Positions 1-9,781 of a DNA stretch of 24,931 nucleotides are shown here, in pieces. The first letter of the stretch is position 1; the number at the start of each line of letters is the position of its first letter. The DNA is taken from NCBI GenBank assembly GCA_937965925.1, contig CALCME010000033.1:1-24931 (forward strand). The letters are read 5' to 3'. The stretch is from Candidatus Absconditabacterales bacterium (GTDB lineage Bacteria > Patescibacteriota > Gracilibacteria > Absconditabacterales > Absconditicoccaceae). The translations under genes and the position numbers were made by a program. The notes under the pieces are model-generated. The model did not search any database. It was not told the DNA's origin and saw nothing but the letters and a program-made list of their open reading frames with translations.

Positions 1-96
1 CGTGTAAACGAGTCCAATAGATTACTTCTACCTAAAAAGACAAATTCTGCAAGAGAAAGTAAGAAGAAGAAAGTGAGAAGAAATTTAAAAATGTAA
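1..96 (+). CDS. 3' end of an unidentified gene with a basic C-terminal tail
   Basis: Frame 1 is open from the left edge to a TAA at 94-96, giving 31 residues. The tail is strongly basic and ends in KKKKVRRNLKM. Its stop lies one base before the stop of convergent glmS, which fits the tight packing of the window. The other two plus frames hit TAA or TAG early. With so little sequence the family cannot be named, and a chance open frame is possible. Confidence 0.4.
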   Translation, partial: RVNESNRLLLPKKTNSARESKKKKVRRNLKM

Positions 97-97
97 T

Positions 98-1924
98 TTA
101 CTTCACCGTCACACTCTTAGCAAGATTCCTTGGCTTATCAATATCATTCTCCAGTAAATCAGCAAGATGATACGCTAGAAGTTGCCCAGCTACTACTGTA
201 AGAAACGGATAGAGTTCATCGCACGTCTCAGGAATACTAATCTGTCGATCTGATCATTCTACCGATCTATCTCAGATTACGCAGATCTTTCATTTTCTAG
301 CTTTGATTTCTTGCATACTAGAAATGTTTGCTTCATACATCTCATCGTGTGGAAGTATAAAGATCGTAGGGACATTTTCATCTATCAAGGCGAGAGGTCA
401 GTGTTTTAGTTCTCCTGCTGGATATGCCTCACTATGCAGATACGTAATTTCTTTGAACTTGAGACTACTTTCATATGCTATTGGTACTTGATACCCTCTC
501 CCAAGGAAGAAGAAATCCTTATATTGCATCAGTTGCATAGCGATTCATCTAATTTGATCTGACTGATCCAATACTGTCTCTATATATGCAGGGAGATGTT
601 CCAGTTCACGCATAATTTTCTGATACAGAGATAGGCGCATACCCCTTCTCTTTCATAAGAATAAGGCAAGCAGAAGCATACATAAGGATTGGGAGGTAAA
701 TGCCTTGGTCGATGCGACTCCAATCTCTGTCCCTGCTCTAGCAAAGAATCAAGAATCAGTCAAACGAGCAATTGAAGATCACACCACATTCACTACACCA
801 AATGACTTCCCTCACTGCTCTTGAAGCATCTTAAGAACAGATAGTGTGTCAGCAGTCTCTCCAGACTGAGAAACAAAGATATGTAACTTTCTTGGATCTA
901 CAAAAAACGGTTTATTCTCGTACTCACTTGCTATCTCATTCTGAGCTTCTATCTTCGCGAGTTGCTGTATCCAATATGTTCATAATCGTCATACGTAATT
1001 TGAAGTACCACAGGCGACAGTTACTATTTTTTTATAATCTTCTTGATGCATTCCATGAAAAGCATCAGCATGTAAGGTGAAATCTTCAAAAGAGACTCTT
1101 CATTTACACACTCTACTCAAAACATTTGGCTGTTCATAAATTTCTTTGAGCATAAAATGTTTAAAATCTCATTTTGAGGCTTCCATTGCTTCATGATCAA
1201 AGGTTTCACTGTCTCTTTTAGTTACTTCACCATTGTGGAAGATCGTATAGTCTTTTCAAGCATCGGTTGTATGAAAATGGAGGAGGTCTCCATCTTCTAG
1301 ATAGATAAGTTTCTTTGCATATCAAGCTAGTGCTTGAGCGTCAGAAGAAAAGAAATACTCGTTAGTATCATTATAAGCAAACAGTAGTGGAGATCAGAGT
1401 CTAAGAGCAACCATTTCATTTGGTGAATCAACATGTAAGATCAACACTGCATATGCTCATCTAATACGTGATTGAACTTCTTTTACTGTCTCTACAAATG
1501 ATCATGTAGCATGTTCTTGCAAGAGATTTGCAATAACTTCTGTATCAGTTTCAGAAGAAAACGTGTATCACTTTGCGATAAGTTCTTTTTTTAATTTCGA
1601 GTAATTTTCTATAATACCATTATGCACAATAATCCGTTTTCAATCGTTGCTCGTATGAGGATGGGTATTCGATTCGGTAACTCCACCATGAGTTGCCCAG
1701 CGTGTATGAGCGATTCAGCAAGTATATGATGAAACATCTCTTTCTTGATCAAAACGTGAAGTAAGTTCAGATACTTTACCCACAGCTCTTTCTAGATGTG
1801 ATCAGTCCTTTCACGTCACATACAATCAAGCACTATCATATCAACGGTACTCTAGCCTCTGTAACCCATGAAGAAGCACAGAAACAGTATCTCAACTTCC
1901 AGTATATCAAAATATTCAACACAT
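98..1924 (-). CDS. glmS: glutamine--fructose-6-phosphate aminotransferase (isomerizing)
   Basis: GlmS makes glucosamine-6-phosphate from fructose-6-phosphate and glutamine, the first step towards UDP-GlcNAc and peptidoglycan, in the cytosol. The 608-residue product has the usual family length. It starts MCGIFGYTG, placing the N-terminal cysteine nucleophile right after Met, followed by LEYRGYD, the HTRWATHG loop and VHNGIIENY of the glutamine amidotransferase domain. ACGTS marks the first sugar isomerase (SIS) domain, and the end is the typical KPRNLAKSVTVK. UGA codes glycine at many invariant positions, including residues 3 and 6. CGG at residue 97 and CGA in the ACGTSNYVG region fall at hydrophobic positions, which fits Trp better than Arg. 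The start is fixed because Cys2 must follow Met. A divergent promoter-like inverted repeat lies upstream. Confidence 0.97.
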
Positions 1925-1982
1925 AACAAAAAAATGAAAATAAAACGTTAGACTTACTACAAGATATAAATTAAAAACAACA

Positions 1983-2004
1983 TGTCAATCATAATTCATT
2001 GACA
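1983..2004. promoter_or_regulatory. inverted repeat with two diverging TTGACA boxes between glmS and the next gene
   Basis: TGTCAAT (1983-1989) and ATTGACA (1998-2004) form a perfect 7-base inverted repeat, so each strand carries a TTGACA -35-like box pointing outwards. On the minus strand a TATCTT at 1966-1961 lies 16 bases downstream, a plausible glmS promoter. On the plus strand the -10 is poor (around TTATGC, 2022-2027). The arrangement suggests a divergent promoter or an operator. Nothing else is recognisable in the 1925-2159 gap. Confidence 0.45.
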
Positions 2005-2159
2005 TAATTAAATAAAAACACTTATGCAAATTATTTTCTCATTAGAAAGAAGAAAAAACACAGAATTAGCTAGTAGATATAGTTCTCTGCCTTGAAATAC
2101 TATCAAACAACCCTATATATTTAACAATTAGAATAGTTTTTGTATACATACAATGAGAC

Positions 2160-2630
2160 ATGAAAAAATTAAAACGATGACTAGCTGCCCTACTTGTATG
2201 AGAACTAGTTACCCTTCGATACAAAGACGAGAAATTCAAAACTAATATCACAAATGCGAACAGTCCTCTAGATAAAATTAAAGTAGCTTTTGATGGACTA
2301 TTTACATTCAATAAAGAAATCATCCAAGAAGCCCAACAAGCAAACTATGAAGAACTGAAGAAAAAAGCATTAGCACGATTTGACAAAGAAAGGATTTTGC
2401 TTGAAGACAAACTAACGAGTCGAGAACAAAACGTAGAAACCCGATCAAAAGAAAAAGCACCAATATATCTAATGGGTCTAGAAGATCAATTTAATAAATA
2501 TGAGTCTAAGGCACTAGCTCGAAAAGATAGATTAGTCCATGAATATGATCTTGAGGATACTGTCAAAAATTTAGAACACCGTATAGATAAAGCTCGCAAG
2601 AATTTGACTGATAAAAAAGATTCAGTATAA
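2160..2630 (+). CDS. membrane-anchored coiled-coil protein of unknown function
   Basis: I do not recognise this 156-residue protein. Residues 2-22 form a hydrophobic N-terminal segment (MKKLK, then GLAALLVGELVTL), probably an uncleaved membrane anchor. The rest is charged and helical, rich in Glu, Lys, Asp and Leu, and should form a coiled coil. The phrase KALA followed by CGA occurs twice (around residues 72 and 115). UGA is read as Gly at residues 7 and 15. CGA occurs six times; read as Trp it places Trp at both ends of the membrane segment, a common interfacial position. The ATG at 2153 is in another frame that does not fit. No Shine-Dalgarno is seen. A weak hairpin (2645-2670) follows the stop. 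Confidence 0.75.
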
Positions 2631-2696
2631 TCATACTATAACCATGCTTCCTAGTAATCTTCACTAGAGGCTCTTTTATATTATATTACAACACAT

Positions 2697-3287
2697 ATGT
2701 TATTTGATTTTCAAAAATTCATAGCAGATCTTAGAGAAAACGAAGAGAAAAAAGAAGTAGTTGAAAAATTTGAAAAATATTTTGGACCAATCTGATGAGG
2801 AATCAAAGATCAGAATCGATATAATATTTACGTAAATAAATTCAAACCACTTTCGTATTCAGTTCCTGATGAACTTAAAGATGATTTTGACCGATCGTTG
2901 CTTATGCAACTTGTTGCTGCATCATTTTCAAGTGATGGACTTGTTGATTCAGTGGAGGAAAAAGACGCTCCTGAGTTTGTTATCTCAGTTCAAAGTTGAG
3001 ATCAAGTTGTCGTTAAAAAAGTATCAGAACTTCGATGATTTCAGATATTGAGACTGTACGAAATCTACCTTGAGGAGCAAATGAACCTACAGATACTTAT
3101 AGCGGAAGATGATGAGCAAAAAGAAAAAGAAGAGGAAAAAAATGAAAAGAACGCAATTCTTGCACAAAGGGACAGTAGAGTACATAGACGATCAATAGTG
3201 CTTGATAATCTAGATAAAGACATCAAGACAAAAGAATATGAAGGTGAAAAGGCCTGAAAATTAGATGATCTCATGGGGCAACTGTAA
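2697..3287 (+). CDS. hypothetical protein with charged coiled-coil C-terminal half
   Basis: This 196-residue soluble protein is not recognised. The N-terminal half (to about residue 115) is mixed and contains the run YFGPIGGG, where two glycines are UGA UGA. The C-terminal half is a long highly charged helix with a Glu/Lys-rich stretch (KEKEEEKNEKN) and probably forms a coiled coil. It ends GKLDDLMGQL before TAA. It follows the 2160 gene by 66 bases on the same strand, and both have coiled coils, so the two may be co-expressed or act together; that is inference. No signal peptide or membrane segment is visible. Confidence 0.72.
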
Positions 3288-3324
3288 GAAAAATTAATTA
3301 CAGGATATTTTATATAATTACTGA

Positions 3325-3374
3325 GATAGACTACGTAGTAAATCTAGTCTACATTATATAATAATTTGTATAAT
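3325..3374 (+). promoter_or_regulatory. palindromic operator-like 19-mer followed by TATAAT boxes
   Basis: GATAGACTACGTAGTAAAT (3325-3343) contains the palindrome ACTACGTAGT. The same 19 bases occur once more in the window, at 21983-22001 on the minus strand. A second inverted repeat, TAGACTA/TAGTCTA (3327-3351), overlaps it. Two TATAAT hexamers follow at 3357-3362 and 3369-3374, and the next ATG is at 3426. This looks like a promoter with an operator just upstream of the -10. Confidence 0.5.
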
Positions 3375-3425
3375 AATTAACTAGAACAGAAATTGCACCT
3401 TTATCATGAAGTTCTCATTAACTCT

Positions 3426-3821
3426 ATGTTTACAAAAATTTTTTGATCACTTTCAGTTCATCATATTATTAAAACACTTACGACGCTTACCGCACTCGTT
3501 TCCCTTTGAGTGATAATCCATACTGCTATCATGAGTTCCTTGATTACAGATGAGGAATACCTCTCAGGAAGTCGAGACACGTATCAGATGAGTGAGTGTG
3601 AATATCGCTGGGACAATACATGAGCTGAAAGTCTCTGAGCAAATCTGACCCCAAAACAAATTGAAAAGAAAATCAGTGAATGTGAAAGAAATGCACGTCA
3701 AGATATCCTTTCAAGGAGAGCTTATCAAAGCAAAACAATGCTCATTTCATCTTCCATTCGATTTATTTTTGCACTCATTATTTATGTTGTAAATAATGGA
3801 TATATGAGAAGTGAACCATAG
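3426..3821 (+). CDS. small protein with two membrane segments, unknown function
   Basis: The 131-residue product has a hydrophobic segment near the N-terminus (about residues 18-40, TALVSLGVIIHTAIM) and another near the C-terminus (about 105-122). Between them lies a polar loop with two cysteines (CEYRW and ECERNA). In the C-terminal segment a CGA falls in the middle of hydrophobic residues (SSSI-CGA-FIFALIIY), where Trp is far more likely than Arg. Gly is coded by UGA at residues 7 and 29. It stands alone between an operator-like element upstream and a strong terminator downstream, so it is probably a one-gene transcript. No family recognised. Confidence 0.75.
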
Positions 3822-3840
3822 AAGGAGAAAGATCAGATAT

Positions 3841-6186
3841 CTAAAACAATGATCATTGAACTACATCGACAACTGTTGATGTAGTTTTTTTGTTGATTGA
3901 TTTATTTTCTCATCACTCAGTTTTCCCTAGAAGATCATCAAGAGTAAACGAAGCCATAGATAAAAAGGTATCCAATCTGATAACGGGAACTCAAAGATTC
4001 AAAGCTTTCTCAAGTTTACTTCCTGCTTTCTCCCCACACAAAAGATAATCTGTTTTAGAACTTACTGAAGACGATGTAACTCATCATTGTTTCTCTATGA
4101 TTTGAGATAATTGATCCCTCGTTACTCATTCGAACTGTCACGTAATAACAAACCTTTTTCAGTTGAACGTACTGAATCAAGAAGAAAAAGAGAGTGGCTT
4201 TGACTGACTAATAGCATCACGATAAAAATCAATATCATGAGTTTTCAAAAACTCCTCGAATCAATGTTCTTTTTGACCTTTCGCTCGTTCTCACAACGAA
4301 CGAATCGTCTGATCACCTAGTCAGAATATGCTTGTTAACGTTTCTTCATCCATAAAATAGTCAAGAAGAGATCTCGAATAGACAGAATCATGTTCAAGAA
4401 GAGCTACTCGTTCTTTTGAAAGATCTTGGGAGATCTTCTTCCCTATATGTGGAATTCAAAATCAATGTATCCATCTCCATAATGGTTTAATACGTGTTGA
4501 AGAAATTCACTCATTGATAGATGCTATTTTCTTATCTCAAAATCAAGGTAGGGAACGGAGAAGTTGTGATTTATCAGAAAGATCATATAAGTCTTTCCAA
4601 CTTGAAAGTACTCATTTTTCACAGAGAGTTTCTACGACACTATCTCCAAGTCATGAGATATCAAGACAGTTTCTAGAAACAAAATGTTGAATTTTTCAGA
4701 CAATTTTTGCTGGACAGTAGGAATTTTCACACAAAAGAGCAACTTCAGACTCTTGAGGAATGAGTTTACTCATACAAGATGGACACTGGTCGAGAAGTTT
4801 TATCTTTTGTTCTTTTCATGTACGCTTCTCTGGTATTGGTCATAAGATGTACGGAATTACTTCTCCACTCCTTTGTACTCGTACTCGGTCTCATAACCTT
4901 ATATCGCGATCTCAGATATAGTCAAAATTATGTAATGTTGCTCTACGGACAATTACTCATCATAATGATACCGGATCTAACTCAGCTACAGGTGTTATAG
5001 CTCAAGTGCGTCACACCTGGTACGTAATATCTGATAGTTTAGTGGATACTTGTTTTGTTGGAAACTTATATGCTATAGCTCGTCTAGGGTGATGTTCAGT
5101 TACTCCAAGTATTTCTCTTTGATCTAATGAATTTATTTTAATAACTAAACCATCCATTTCTGAGTTTGATTGATCTAGCTCCTTTTCAATACGTGTATCC
5201 TCACACACAGATATAACCTCATCAATACGTGTACAGATACGCTTCCAAGGATACACTGGTAGTCCACATTGCTCTAATCGCTCCAATTGTTCTGAATCCT
5301 TTTTGCATCCAGGTCATACGTTAGAGAGAGTCAATATATCATATACAAAAACAATCAATCATCTCGATTTGACTACTTCAGTATCTAACTGTCTGAGAGT
5401 CCCTGCAGCAGCGTTTCTAGGATTAGCAAACAACGGATTGTCATTCTCAGCTTGCATCAAATTTAATCTCTCAAAAGAGCTTTTTGGCATAACTACCTCT
5501 CATCTTAAGCGAATTTCGTCTATTTCCGAAAAAGATTCTACAAATAACGGTAAATTTTGCAGATACGTAACGTTCTGCGTAATATCTTCACCAATTGTTC
5601 CGTCTCATCTTGTAATCGCTTGTGTATAATGCCCTGATTTATAGATAATCTCCAAAGATGATCCATCTAGTTTTGGTTCAACAAGATACTCGATAGGGAA
5701 TTCTATTCCCATATTTTCTTCTTTTCATTCTTCTTTTTCATTTTCATTCTTGTTCTTGTTCTTGTTTTCAGTGTTGTTCTGATAATGTTTCGATAATATT
5801 TTTTTAATCTGAGATCCTCGCTGACTTAAATCTCAAGCATTGTAACTATTTGAGAGCGAGATAAGAGGAACCAAATGAGAGGCTTTTTCGAATCACGAAA
5901 GCAGACGTCATCACACTTTTTTTGAAGGAGAATCTGGAAGTATATAGTCTGGGAATTTTTTCTCTAAAAACGAAAGATGTGAAAAGAGAATATCATATTC
6001 ACTGTCTGAAATTACCGGTTGAGCATGAACATAGTACAAATTATTATGATACACAAGTATATCAACTAAATTTCTCAAATGATTCTCAATATCTTCACCT
6101 ATAAAAGAAACAGATTCAATTGCTAGATACTTAGATGTAAGATCATGTATAGTCATAGAGATACAAGTGTGTACTAAAGAGTACAT
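3841..6186 (-). CDS. ligA: NAD-dependent DNA ligase
   Basis: LigA seals nicks in duplex DNA during replication and repair, using NAD to adenylate its lysine. The domains appear in order: Ia domain with YHNNLYYV and ISDSEYD, the adenylation motif EPKLDG with the catalytic lysine near residue 172, NPRNAAAGTLRQLD, EMDGLVIKIN, the HPR-W-AIAYKFP block, a four-cysteine zinc site (C468, C471, C486, C491), then the HhH region and a C-terminal BRCT-like segment (CGEKAGSKLEKA). At 781 residues it is about 110 longer than most LigA. Part of the excess is an Asn/Lys/Glu-rich insertion (about residues 131-161) before the KLDG motif; another part is a C-terminal tail coded across two consecutive UGA codons. 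CGA at residue 369 replaces an almost invariant Trp. ATG 6186 is the chosen start; ATG 6147 is an alternative. Confidence 0.96.
3859..3891 (+). terminator. strong intrinsic terminator of the 3426-3821 gene, lying inside the 3' end of ligA
   Basis: AACTACATCGAC (3859-3870) pairs with GTTGATGTAGTT (3875-3886) across an AACT loop with one G-T pair, and T residues run to 3891. It serves the plus strand; the minus strand has no T-tract. It sits inside the antisense ligA reading frame, which ends at 3841. Confidence 0.85.
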
Positions 6187-6234
6187 ATACAATACATATC
6201 TTTTTGATCAAACAAAACAAAAAGCTAGTTAATA

Positions 6235-6271
6235 ATAATAAAAGAAAACCATGTCTTGTAGACATGGTTTT
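6235..6271 (-). terminator. intrinsic terminator closing the lgt-to-MscS-like cluster
   Basis: AAAACCATGTCT (6245-6256) and AGACATGGTTTT (6260-6271) form a perfect 12-base stem with a 3-base loop. On the minus strand the stem runs into a T-rich stretch (TTTTCTTTTATT), 47 bases after the stop of the gene ending at 6318. The stem also separates that cluster from the ligA start. Confidence 0.85.
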
Positions 6272-6317
6272 AGATAAGCAGTAATTAAAATCAATCTATT
6301 AAATAGGATATTTCATA

Positions 6318-7004
6318 TTACATCCACTTGTCTAATGTATCTTTAGCTTTATCTTTTCAACCAAGACCAAATGCTAGTCAAAGAGCAAGCATAATTCACA
6401 TAACTATAGTGTTAACATTATCTGTCAAGAAACTGATATCAACTTGTGCTTGCTTAAGTGCAGTAATAACTACAAAAAACATAACAGCGATATATCCAGC
6501 TTTTCCTGCCCAGTTAATAGGAGAATTTGATGCAGCTACTGCTCCATTAATTATATCTCTAATGAATTTTGCAATAAACGTTCAGATAAGAATAATTACT
6601 ATTGCAACGAATAAATTAGGAATATAAGCAATGAGATCTGATATAAGTTGTGAAACAACATCAAGTCAGAGCGTATCTAATGAAATATTTATACCAATTA
6701 AATAGATTACCCAATATACTATTTTTCAAAACAGTCCACTCAGTCAAGATTTTATATTTGCTTGTTGAAGAAACGTATTCATATTAACCTTATCTGCTAA
6801 TTTCTCAACTCACAAAGTATGAGCCAATCTTGTTACAATTCCTTTTACAGCTTTTGCTAAGAACCAAAAGACAATCCAGATTAAAATTGCTAATCATAAC
6901 TTTGGAAGAAACTCAGCAGCCATTCACAACAGATCTGCGGTAAATCATTCCTTAAATCAAGAATTCAACGTATTGACAGCTCAATCTACAATAGTATTAG
7001 CCAT
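6318..7004 (-). CDS. MscS-type conserved TM-helix membrane protein
   Basis: This 228-residue integral membrane protein has about five hydrophobic segments (near residues 36-57, 84-105, 115-145, 160-178 and 190-210). It ends with LGLAFGLGGKDKAKDTLDKW, which matches the conserved TM-helix repeat family (PF05552) found in proteins related to small-conductance mechanosensitive channels. It lacks the soluble MscS beta domain, so channel activity is unproven; an osmotic-stress or membrane-tension role is inferred from the family. It is the last gene of the cluster that starts at lgt and is followed by a clear terminator. UGA codes glycine more than ten times, including one of the paired glycines near the end. 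Confidence 0.82.
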
Positions 7005-7087
7005 GTATAAAATAAGTATATAAAGAGTAAAAGATGCTCCTGTATTATTAATGAATATTAATAATCTTAATGAATGTAGATAATTGA

Positions 7088-7675
7088 TTAAAGTATAACA
7101 GCATCAGCTTCATTCAGTCTTAGTATATCTCAAAGCCTTTTACTCAGTTTATTTGGGTCTGTAATGTAGTTTAAGGTAATATCACCATTTTTATCATCTC
7201 ATTCAGAGAAAAAAACAATAGATCAATAATTAAACATACTATGCAAAATTCATTTCTTCATCACACGAATTGATTTTATTTTCGAGATATCAAGTGCCCT
7301 TTCTGATCTCGTAAAAATTCATGTCTGATCATATGCAGTAATACGCTTAGGAGTGATTATGGTAAAATCCATGTAATAGTCAATAAACTTACCTGTCATC
7401 ACCCAAGCAAGAACAAGTCAAGAAAATCAAATACATATCCAGATGAAAATTTCAAAACTAGATCAAAGAAGTTCTCAAAATTCAGTTCAATACACAAAAG
7501 CTAACAACAACATTGCAGTAATAATCCAAAGAAAGATTGGAATGAGAATCTTGAAAACGATATATATCTTATCTCTACGAACAAAACAAACATGTTCATC
7601 TCAAAATTCTTTCTTTGCTTTAAGCAAAGCTACATCATCAAAAGTAGAATCAAAATTCGAGAAAATTTTTACCAT
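7088..7675 (-). CDS. membrane protein with bacterial PH domain
   Basis: The 195-residue product has an N-terminal cytoplasmic segment, two membrane helices (about residues 38-61 and 70-92), then a bacterial PH-like domain (about 95-190). The PH domain is recognised from ITPKRITAYDQTGIFTRS, followed by the alternating strands DISKIKSIRV and GSIVFFSEG and a closing helix KLSKRLGDIL. Such proteins are common in Gram-positive and CPR genomes, but their ligand and role are unknown. It lies 28 bases downstream of the small membrane gene and 83 bases upstream of the MscS-like gene, in the same direction, so an operon is likely. The conserved Arg of ITPKR is CGT. Confidence 0.85.
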
Positions 7676-7703
7676 AAGGTTCTAGTAGATAATGTACTTA
7701 AAA

Positions 7704-8054
7704 TTATTGGAGAACTGCATCATCACCTATTATAGAAGGAACAGACTCATTCTGAACAGGTAAATCACTTGTTGGCAGATTTGGATCAATATCAAATAAA
7801 GGAAAAACCTTTTCTAGAAATCCAAAATCAGATAGACGGGAAAATTCAGCTGGAAATGTTTCATTTCAAATTTCTCGAAGTTCTTGAGGAGGAAGATCTC
7901 ACTTGACATAATAATAGAGTACTCAAGCTATGAGTACTCAAAAAAATAAAAAAGTTATGAATCGTCAAATTCAAGTAATGAGTATTCTCAAAAATGTAAG
8001 TACTCACAGTACAACGGTGTCGACAAGATCAACTAGAGATCGAAAGATATTCAT
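7704..8054 (-). CDS. small membrane protein of unknown function
   Basis: This 116-residue protein has a long hydrophobic region (about residues 12-55) forming one or two membrane helices, then a polar tail rich in Pro, Glu and Asp starting KGDLPPQELREIG. A CGA inside the membrane part (GIG-CGA-FITFLFFGVL) again fits Trp rather than Arg. It lies between lgt and the PH-domain gene on the same strand. I see no recognisable family; a partner role for its membrane neighbours is only suggested by position. Confidence 0.7.
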
Positions 8055-8127
8055 ACAGAAGAATGAAAAAAAGTGAGTTCCTTTACACCTTTTGTAAACA
8101 AATTAGTAAAATCTTCAAGACAGGGAA

Positions 8128-8967
8128 CTAATTTTTAGATGACATCACTGAATAAATCAATGCACCTCAGCTAGCTATCAACACAATACTCATCCACTGA
8201 CTGATACTCAATATTGAATACATTTCTGTTACAGGTAGATCTTTTACGTATTCAGCAATAAATCTAACCGTTCAGTACCCCATCAGATAGACTCACGACA
8301 GTAATCAGACACGAGTATATCACTCTTTATATTTCAGTAAAAAAATAGTCCGTACGATACATAAGAGCAAAAATCATTCCAGAAAAGATTGAATGAGGTT
8401 TACGTTAACTCTCTGTAACATATCTCGCTGATCATAAATATAAACAACTCATCGTCTAGAAAATGTATCTGATCGTCAAACAGAAAATGAGTCTAACGTT
8501 CTTCATATGAGTTCCTGATTGAGAAAATTTCATATTCTTCATAAGAGGCTTCATAAAGGAACAATACATAAAACAACATCTCAGAGTAATCTAAACTCTT
8601 TCCGCGAAAGAAGGTGCTTTTTTGTGATATATATAAGTCATATCACTACTCATAGTATTCCTCATACAAAACTCATTCATCATTTATTGAACTGTAGAAT
8701 CTCAACAAGGTGATCCTGGTAGTAGTATCGTTCATAAAAGAACACATGTCAAAGTCTTCATCCTAAAATCACTCACAACATACACACAAGAAACAAATCA
8801 TCTACAGAATTCTGTAAGAGAGAATAAAGTCTTTTGTAGTTTTTACCTCAGGCAAAAATGGAATGATTTGGTAATCGAGTTAGAAAAACATATCCAACAA
8901 GAAACGTAATACAGTAAAAAATACCATACCAGTATATTGGCCATCAAAAAATTTCGAATGCTACCAT
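8128..8967 (-). CDS. lgt: prolipoprotein diacylglyceryl transferase
   Basis: Lgt transfers diacylglycerol from phosphatidylglycerol to the lipobox cysteine of prolipoproteins, in the cytoplasmic membrane. The 279-residue product has about seven hydrophobic segments and the family motifs: WYG near the N-terminus, GGRLGHVFFY, KGGMSFVGGILG (canonical HGGMSFHGG), GRIGNFLNQELIGR with the essential Arg coded AGA, and YGTVRFIAEY near the end. Both usual histidines of the HGG motif are replaced (K and V), which is odd. CGA between FYE and YYY and CGG in a membrane helix (CIV-CGG-TIFLL) suit Trp. ATG 8967 is chosen because it opens VAFEIFGWPIYWYG in frame; ATG 8974 leads to a short dead frame. First gene of the leftward membrane cluster; a lipoprotein substrate lies at 18665. 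Confidence 0.9.
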
Positions 8968-9093
8968 AGTTCATATTAAGAAATAAGAAGTATGTGAAAG
9001 GAGAAAACCTTAACTCACTTGAAAACTATACGAAAATTCATATCTATGTTAATAGATAAACCACAGAGATAATTTTACATTTTACATTATATC

Positions 9094-9600
9094 ATGGATA
9101 CAAAAGATACAGCACAGAAAATATCAGACACTGCCAAACAAGCTGAAGGTGCTATAGATGATGTCGTGTGAAAAGCAACTGCAAAAGTCGGTGAAGCACT
9201 TCCTGATAATGCAAAAAAGACAGCTCAAGACGTTGTTAATAAAGCTCACGAATTTGCTGGTAAAGTAGATAATCTGACATGAAAGGTTGATGAGTTTGCA
9301 GATAGCATTCTCCCAGCACAGTCATGAACAGATGTTGAATTTCAACCTCAGTGGAATGATTCTATTTCTCGTGTCTTCATTATAAGGCTCCTTTGGATTA
9401 TCATTCAGTATCCAATCATTGCTGTTCGATGATTCATAACATTCTTTGCAACGATTATCAATCGAGTATATATGCTTGTTACATGATCGAGAAATCGTTT
9501 CCTACGAAATGGAATCGTAAGATACTACCGTCATTTCACAAAACGATCACTGTTCATTGCATGAATCATAGACAAGAGACCAGAGATTATTGAGAAGTAG
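9094..9600 (+). CDS. DUF4389-like membrane protein with amphipathic N-terminal helix
   Basis: The 168-residue protein starts with about 90 residues rich in Ala, Lys, Asp and Val (DTAKQAEGAIDDVVG, NAKKTAQDVVNKAHE), resembling amphipathic LEA/apolipoprotein-like helices. A membrane part follows (about 100-160): RVFIIRLLWIIIQYPIIAV, then a stretch resembling DUF4389 (LVTGSRNRFL, GIVRYYRHFTK). Read with CGA as Trp, the block becomes NWVYMLVTG, closer to the DUF4389 pattern of Trp before L-F-T-G; that supports the recoding. The function of DUF4389 is unknown. It diverges from lgt (126-base gap) and overlaps the end of xseB by 14 bases. Confidence 0.75.
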
Positions 9601-9754
9601 ATTTTTCAGACTTCTCTAACATCCCCTTACACAGATCATAACATTCCTTAGCCTCCTCTTGGAGGGTAAGGATTTTTTCTATATCAATAAGTTCATCAGA
9701 CTGTAAGAGACGATGTATTTCTTCAAGACGTATATACGCTTTTTCAAAAGTCAT
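9587..9754 (-). CDS. xseB: exodeoxyribonuclease VII small subunit
   Basis: XseB is the small accessory subunit of exonuclease VII, which degrades single-stranded DNA into oligonucleotides together with XseA. The 55-residue product fits the family pattern: MTFEKAYIRLEEIHRLLQSD, then LQEEAKECYDLCKGMLEKSE, a short two-helix protein. It is slightly shorter than most XseB (about 60-80). xseA is about 7.5 kb away in this window (17213-18478), so the usual adjacent pair is split. Its 3' end overlaps the convergent membrane gene by 14 bases and carries that gene's terminator hairpin in antisense. Confidence 0.85.
   Translation of the reverse strand: MTFEKAYIRLEEIHRLLQSDELIDIEKILTLQEEAKECYDLCKGMLEKSEKSTSQ
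9646..9679 (+). terminator. intrinsic terminator for the 9094-9600 gene, inside antisense xseB
   Basis: CCTTA-G-CCTCC (9646-9656) pairs with GGAGG-G-TAAGG (9661-9671) around a TCTT loop, with one G-G mismatch, and is followed by a run of six T. It lies 46 bases after the TAG at 9600, on the plus strand. Confidence 0.7.
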
Positions 9755-9781
9755 AAGTGGTATTCAAAAATTTAAATGATC

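Noticed and set aside
303..1080. Two short plus-strand ORFs (62 and 78 codons) under standard stops
   Set aside because: Both lie antisense to the continuous glmS frame and show no family resemblance.
5700..5790. Repetitive TTC/TTG-rich tract as a noncoding microsatellite
   Set aside because: It is in frame within ligA and codes a low-complexity Asn/Lys/Glu segment.
3841..6186. ligA as a pseudogene broken by many stops
   Set aside because: All interruptions are UGA at glycine positions; every motif is in one frame.
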